From NCBI RefSeq assembly GCF_011022235.1, contig NZ_JAAIYP010000044.1, positions 1 to 64,000 of the forward strand: 64,000 nucleotides of DNA, written 5' to 3'. Positions 57,434 through 64,000 of the stretch are shown piece after piece. Each line of letters starts with the position of its first letter. Positions within the stretch are counted from its first letter, which is position 1. This stretch comes from Magnetospirillum aberrantis SpK (GTDB taxonomy: Bacteria > Pseudomonadota > Alphaproteobacteria > Rhodospirillales > Magnetospirillaceae). A program made the position numbers and the translations under genes. A model generated the notes under the pieces. That model saw only the letters and a list, made by a program, of their open reading frames with translations. It was not told where the DNA came from and did not search any database.

Positions 57434-58039
57434 TCAGTCCGGGCGGGCGACGGTATACAGCCAGTCGGCGTGGTTGCGACCGGTATGGGCGGCGACCATG
57501 TCCCACCGCTTGAACCCTGCCGCTGTCAGCACGGCGGGCAGTTCCTCGGCCTGCCAATAGCGAAAGAAGCGGGGCTCCCCTAATTTGGCGGTCGACCATT
57601 CCTCGCCTTGGCCTTGTTTCAGGCTGAAGGCGAAGCGGCCGTGCGGTGCCAGGGCTCGGCACAGTTTGGTCGCCACCTGGGCGAACTCGGCGGCGGTGAA
57701 ATGCAGCATCACCGCGTTGGCCAAAATCAGGTCATAGGGGCCGGACAGGGAATCCGACAAGGCATTGAACAGGCGTGCGTCAAAGCCAAGGCCGCGCAGA
57801 TGTTCGACAAATCCTGGAACCGCGTCGGAACATTCCGGGACGAAACCTCGTTGCGCCAGATAGGCGGCGTCACGGCCGAAGGCGCTGCCCAGTTCGAAAA
57901 TGCGCGCTTCGGCGGGCAAGTCCTCGATCGTCCGGTCCAGCCAGTCGCGGGTTGCCCCGTCAACCACATGGGGGGTGCGGTCGATATAGCCCTGGATGGT
58001 GCGGGCATAGGTGCGCAAGGTGGCGTCGTTGCTGGACAT
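57434..58039 (-). CDS. Class I SAM-dependent methyltransferase
   Basis: A 201-residue protein with a Rossmann-type methyltransferase fold. The AdoMet loop is IFELGSAFGRDAAYLAQRG and the post-I acid is ECSDAVPG; LILANAVMLHFTAAEF is the motif IV region. The substrate is not identifiable. Its stop abuts the lipB stop with no spacer (TGATCA). It lies downstream of recA on the same strand, with a hairpin between. Confidence 0.85.
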   Translation of the reverse strand: MSSNDATLRTYARTIQGYIDRTPHVVDGATRDWLDRTIEDLPAEARIFELGSAFGRDAAYLAQRGFVPECSDAVPGFVEHLRGLGFDARLFNALSDSLSGPYDLILANAVMLHFTAAEFAQVATKLCRALAPHGRFAFSLKQGQGEEWSTAKLGEPRFFRYWQAEELPAVLTAAGFKRWDMVAAHTGRNHADWLYTVARPD

Positions 58040-58097
58040 CGGTTCCTGTTTCCCTGTGGCTCCCCCGGATATTAACGCCTGACGGCGGAAACAAGAA

Positions 58098-58121
58098 CGG
58101 CCGCCCCATTGGGGGCGGCCG
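58098..58121 (-). terminator. recA terminator
   Basis: CGGCCGCCCC (58098-58107) and GGGGCGGCCG (58112-58121) form a 10-bp stem. The reverse-strand tail is TTCTTGTTT. It lies 30 bases after the recA stop. Confidence 0.75.
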
Positions 58122-58151
58122 CGAAGTTGCGCGGAAAATTACGGGCGTTCC

Positions 58152-59228
<1,077 letters not shown>

Positions 59229-59285
59229 GGCAGTACCCCCTCATCTAGCCCGATCCTGGGGCGGATGCAACGCGGTTCTGCGAAT

Positions 59286-59334
59286 AGAGTACACATTCCG
59301 TTCTGGAACACAACGGGAATGTTCGCATCTGTTC
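59286..59334 (-). promoter_or_regulatory. recA promoter region with GTTC repeats
   Basis: Reverse-strand TTGTGT (59313-59308), 16 bases, TACTCT (59291-59286) gives a plausible promoter. On the forward strand GTTC occurs at 59300, 59321 and 59331. Alphaproteobacterial LexA boxes are GTTC-N7-GTTC; here the nearest pair has N6. SOS control is thus possible but not shown. Confidence 0.45.
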
Positions 59335-59353
59335 CTGTTTTCTTCGTTGATGT

Positions 59354-61481
<2,128 letters not shown>

Positions 61482-61488
61482 GGATATG

Positions 61489-61573
61489 AACCACAGAGAT
61501 ACAGAGGTGTCTGATGTGGGGACGCGATGTCGCCTCAGAACCAACCTCTCTGTGCCTCTGTGCCTCTGTGGTT
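61489..61573. repeat. 85-bp inverted-repeat element (MITE-like)
   Basis: The 19-base arms AACCACAGAGATACAGAGG (61489-61507) and its mirror (61555-61573) match at 17 of 19 positions. Within the second arm CCTCTGTG is tandemly repeated. It begins 8 bases after the pgm stop and ends just before the next gene. Sequences of this type recur in many bacterial genomes, but the whole-genome copy number is not visible here. Confidence 0.75.
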
Positions 61574-61591
61574 TATTCATGAGGGCTGGCG

Positions 61592-61957
61592 ATGAGTGAT
61601 GCGTTGAACATGGCGGCCCAGTGGGCAACAATTGGGGCTTTCATTGCTGCGACGGTGTCTCTTGCCGTTATCGCCTTCCAAGCAAATCGCTATATGTCGA
61701 CGCGGCAGGCCGATCAACGGCAACGCGAATTTGAGAACTATCACCAGTTGGTGCGAGACTTGGCTCAGGGTGGAGAAACAGTTCGAATCGCAGCGCAGAA
61801 AGCAATCATCTACGAACTCAGAAATTATCCGCGATACGCCGACATCAGCATAAGAATACTCATATCTCTTCAGGATGAATGGCGCGCGGATGACAAAACG
61901 CGTTTGCTCGAAGAGATTGATCTAACGGTCGCCGATTTGAAAAAGGTCGCCACATGA
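61592..61957 (+). CDS. Small membrane protein of unknown function
   Basis: A 121-residue protein, MSDALNMAAQWATIGAF..., with one hydrophobic segment (ATIGAFIAATVSLAVIAF) and a charged, helical cytoplasmic or periplasmic part. GAGGG precedes ATG 61592. Its GC content is clearly lower than the flanking mutase genes. Its stop overlaps the pmm start (ATGA). Together with the repeat just upstream, it looks like a late insertion. No family is recognised. Confidence 0.65.
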   Translation: MSDALNMAAQWATIGAFIAATVSLAVIAFQANRYMSTRQADQRQREFENYHQLVRDLAQGGETVRIAAQKAIIYELRNYPRYADISIRILISLQDEWRADDKTRLLEEIDLTVADLKKVAT

Positions 61958-63336
61958 ATCACACCTTCCACCCCACCATCCTGCGCGAATACGACATTCG
62001 CGGCATCGTCGGCGAAACCCTGTTCGCGGCCGACGCCTTCGCCATCGGCAAGGCGTTCGGCACCCGTGTCCGCCGGGCGGGCGGGCGCACGATCTGTGTC
62101 GGCTGGGATGGCCGGCTGTCCAGCCCGGAACTGGCCGCCGCCCTGGTGGACGGCCTGGTGTCGGCCGGTTGCCGCGTCGCCAAGGTCGGGCGCGGTCCCA
62201 CGCCGATGCTCTATTACGCCGCCAAGATAAAGGGGGCGGATGGCGGCATCATGGTCACCGGCAGCCACAATCCGCCCACCCATAACGGCTTCAAGATGGT
62301 GTTCCAGGGAAGGCCGTTCTTCGGTCCCGACATCAAGGACCTGGGAAGTATCGCCGCCGCCGGTGACTGGCTTGATGGCGCCGGTGCCGGCGAGGCCGTG
62401 GATGAACCGGTGTTCGCCGAATACGTTGATCGTCTGTTGGCGGATTACGACGGCGTTCATCCGCTCAAGGTGGTGTGGGATTGCGGCAACGGCGCCGCCG
62501 GCGAGGTGGCGCAGGAACTGGCCCGTCGTCTGCCCGGCACCCATACCGTGCTGTTCGGCGACATCGACGGCACTTTTCCCAACCATCATCCCGACCCGAC
62601 CGAACCGCACAACCTTCGTGCCCTGATGGACGAGGTTCTGTTCTCGCATGCTCATCTGGGGTTGGCCTTCGACGGCGACGGCGACCGGGTGGGCGTGGTC
62701 GATGCCGAAGGGCGCATCCTGTGGGGCGACCAGATCCTGGTGATCCTGGCCGAGGATTTGCTGAAATCCCGTCCCGGTGCCCCGATCATCGCCGACGTCA
62801 AGGCGTCCAAGGTGTTCTTCGACGAGGTGGCGCGGCTGGGCGGCCAGCCGGTGATGGGGCGCACCGGCCATTCGCTGATCAAGACCCAGATGGCCGAGAT
62901 CGGCGCGCCGTTGGCCGGGGAAATGAGCGGCCATATCTTCTTCGCGGATAAGTACTACGGTTTCGACGACGCGCTTTACGCCGCCATCCGCCTGCTGGGC
63001 ATCGTGGCGCGCTGGCAGGGTCAGACCCTGGCCAGTCGCCGCGACAAGCTGCCGCATATGGTCAACACCCCGGAAATGCGCTTCGACTGTGCCGAGGAGC
63101 GCAAGTTCCAGGTGGTGGCCGAGGTCAAGGAACGGCTGGCTGCCGCCGGGGCCAAGGTCAACGCCATCGACGGCGTGCGGGTGGACACCGACGACGGTTG
63201 GTGGTTGTTGCGCGCCTCCAACACCCAGGCGGTGCTGGTGGCCCGGTGCGAGGCCACTCATGCCGACGGCCTCAAACGTCTGCGCAAGGCACTGGAAGCA
63301 CAGTTGACCGCCAGCGGCGTCGCTTTGCCGCATTGA
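61954..63336 (+). CDS. manB: Phosphomannomutase/phosphoglucomutase (ManB/AlgC type)
   Basis: Makes mannose 1-phosphate (and often glucose 1-phosphate) for surface polysaccharides. The product is 460 residues. Phosphoserine Ser104 is in VTGSHNPPT, the metal loop is FDGDGDRVG and the sugar loop GEMSGHIFFAD; the C-terminal phosphate loop is RASNTQAVLVAR. The start overlaps the previous stop. It is distinct from pgm at 59853, so the two divide the hexose-phosphate mutase work. Confidence 0.92.
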   Translation: MNHTFHPTILREYDIRGIVGETLFAADAFAIGKAFGTRVRRAGGRTICVGWDGRLSSPELAAALVDGLVSAGCRVAKVGRGPTPMLYYAAKIKGADGGIMVTGSHNPPTHNGFKMVFQGRPFFGPDIKDLGSIAAAGDWLDGAGAGEAVDEPVFAEYVDRLLADYDGVHPLKVVWDCGNGAAGEVAQELARRLPGTHTVLFGDIDGTFPNHHPDPTEPHNLRALMDEVLFSHAHLGLAFDGDGDRVGVVDAEGRILWGDQILVILAEDLLKSRPGAPIIADVKASKVFFDEVARLGGQPVMGRTGHSLIKTQMAEIGAPLAGEMSGHIFFADKYYGFDDALYAAIRLLGIVARWQGQTLASRRDKLPHMVNTPEMRFDCAEERKFQVVAEVKERLAAAGAKVNAIDGVRVDTDDGWWLLRASNTQAVLVARCEATHADGLKRLRKALEAQLTASGVALPH

Positions 63337-63378
63337 TGGGACATGGCTGCCGCGCTTTGCGCCAAACAGGGCGCGGCC

Positions 63379-63407
63379 TTGTCGTGCCGATGGTCGAGGA
63401 ATATATT
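63379..63407 (+). promoter_or_regulatory. Promoter of the 63450 gene
   Basis: TTGTCG (63379-63384), 17 bases, TATATT (63402-63407). The spacing is optimal and the position fits, about 40 bases before the start. Confidence 0.6.
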
Positions 63408-63449
63408 TGTGGATGGCAATAGGCCTTCTTCCGACCAAGGGGGGACGCC

Positions 63450-63677
63450 ATGCGTAACCAAAAAACCACCGTTTCCGCCCGCGCCGATTTCGCCCGCCCG
63501 GAAGATTTCGACGCATTCCTTGACCGTGCCCGCCGCGAGGTGGACGCTGAATTCCATCTGCGCACCGACCATGCCGGGCAGGTGCGCCACAACATGAACC
63601 CGCCGCTCGAGATCGAAGAGGCGCTGGACCCGGCGTTGGACTGGCCCTGGTGGCCGGAACCGGCGGGCCGCCACTAA
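63450..63677 (+). CDS. Small protein of unknown function
   Basis: A 75-residue, acidic/aromatic protein (MRNQKTTVSARADFARPEDF...). It ends with an unusual tryptophan-rich stretch, ALDWPWWPEPAGRH. AAGGGGGGA is a good ribosome site. No family is recognised. It follows a good promoter and precedes the cyclotransferase-like gene by 59 bases. Confidence 0.6.
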   Translation: MRNQKTTVSARADFARPEDFDAFLDRARREVDAEFHLRTDHAGQVRHNMNPPLEIEEALDPALDWPWWPEPAGRH

Positions 63678-63736
63678 GAAACGAGCGGTGGTGGGCGGTG
63701 CCGTGGCGCCGTCCGCGCTTTCGTGGGATTGGGGTA

Positions 63737-64000
63737 ATGAACCTGTTTTTTTACGGCACGCTGATGGATTCGGACGTGCGGCAGTTGGTGTGCGGCAAAC
63801 GGCTGGACGCCGCCGAGCCGGCTGTCGCCCAGGGATTTCGCCGGGTGCACGTGGAAGGCCGGCATTACCCCATGATGTTGCCCCATGCCTCGGGTTGGGT
63901 CGAAGGTACCTTGGTGCGCGGTGTGGACGCCGAATCGCTGCACCGGCTTCAGGTGTACGAAGGCTGGGAATACGGTCTGCACGCCATCAAGGTCCGCACC
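63737..64000 (+). CDS. Gamma-glutamylcyclotransferase-like protein (AIG2/GGCT), 5' part
   Basis: The first 88 codons of a GGCT-like gene cut by the window edge. FFYGTLMDSDVRQ holds the family YGTL motif that binds the glutamyl substrate. RVHVEGRHYPMMLPH and the LQVYEGWEYG segment, which carries the likely catalytic Glu, are visible. Such enzymes cyclise gamma-glutamyl groups to 5-oxoproline. The substrate in bacteria is often unknown. Confidence 0.85.
   Translation, partial: MNLFFYGTLMDSDVRQLVCGKRLDAAEPAVAQGFRRVHVEGRHYPMMLPHASGWVEGTLVRGVDAESLHRLQVYEGWEYGLHAIKVRT

Overview
The window is chromosomal DNA from a GC-rich alphaproteobacterium, most likely of the Rhodospirillales (a Magnetospirillum-like freshwater spirillum is my best guess; species cannot be told from sequence alone). 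Reasons: the S10-spc-alpha ribosomal superoperon lacks rpsD before rpoA and lacks rpmJ after secY; an ATP12-type F1 assembly chaperone follows an rluC/HAD/AsmA set; malic enzyme is fused to a phosphotransacetylase-like domain; propionyl-CoA carboxylase, an ACR3 arsenite pump and abundant TPR and c-di-GMP proteins are present; GTG and TTG starts are common.

Layout. 1-15640 is translation machinery: the 3' end of tuf, a gap holding a REP-like palindrome, a terminator and a low-GC stretch, then one long forward cluster rpsJ-rplC-rplD-rplW-rplB-rpsS-rplV-rpsC-rplP-rpmC-rpsQ-rplN-rplX-rplE-rpsN-rpsH-rplF-rplR-rpsE-rpmD-rplO-secY-adk-rpsM-rpsK-rpoA-rplQ. I read a sigma70-type promoter ahead of rpsJ, a second one inside a long hairpin between adk and rpsM, and inverted repeats at rpmD/rplO, rplO/secY, rpsK/rpoA and rpoA/rplQ. 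15.7-20.5 kb holds small envelope and motility-related genes, a DegP-like protease overlapping rarA, and an RlpA-like protein. 20.7-26.4 kb is rluC, an unknown secreted protein (opposite strand), a HAD phosphatase, AsmA and ATP12. 26.8-30.4 kb is pccB-pccA, ended by a terminator shared with a convergent dps. 31.1-33.1 kb is motA-motB-acyP. Then come a Tat-exported GH1 glycosidase, a sensor kinase with four CBS domains, a small unknown gene, and thiC (reverse) under a TPP riboswitch.

39-45.5 kb is accessory in flavour: an unknown 350-residue protein, a 46-residue membrane peptide, a divergent RlmJ-like methyltransferase, TPR and pentapeptide proteins, a GGDEF cyclase overlapping a DnaQ-like exonuclease, and an ArsB/CitM-type permease. 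45.6-49.6 kb has uvrD, a lipoprotein and prmA. 49.6-51.5 kb is a complete arsR-arsC-acr3 operon with a clear palindromic operator. Next are a nitrilase-fold protein, an RluA-type synthase, maeB, a small gene, tRNA-Leu(GAG), lipB, a methyltransferase and recA. The end carries two hexose-phosphate mutases (pgm and pmm/manB) separated by an 85-bp inverted-repeat element and an odd small membrane protein, then a short unknown gene and the start of a gamma-glutamylcyclotransferase-like gene.

This is mainly a housekeeping region. I see no CRISPR array, prophage, toxin-antitoxin pair, transposase or defence island. The most unusual items are the RNA structures and promoters of the ribosomal cluster, the 4xCBS kinase, the RlmJ-like and nitrilase-like proteins, the Tat-GH1 enzyme and the two repeat elements.
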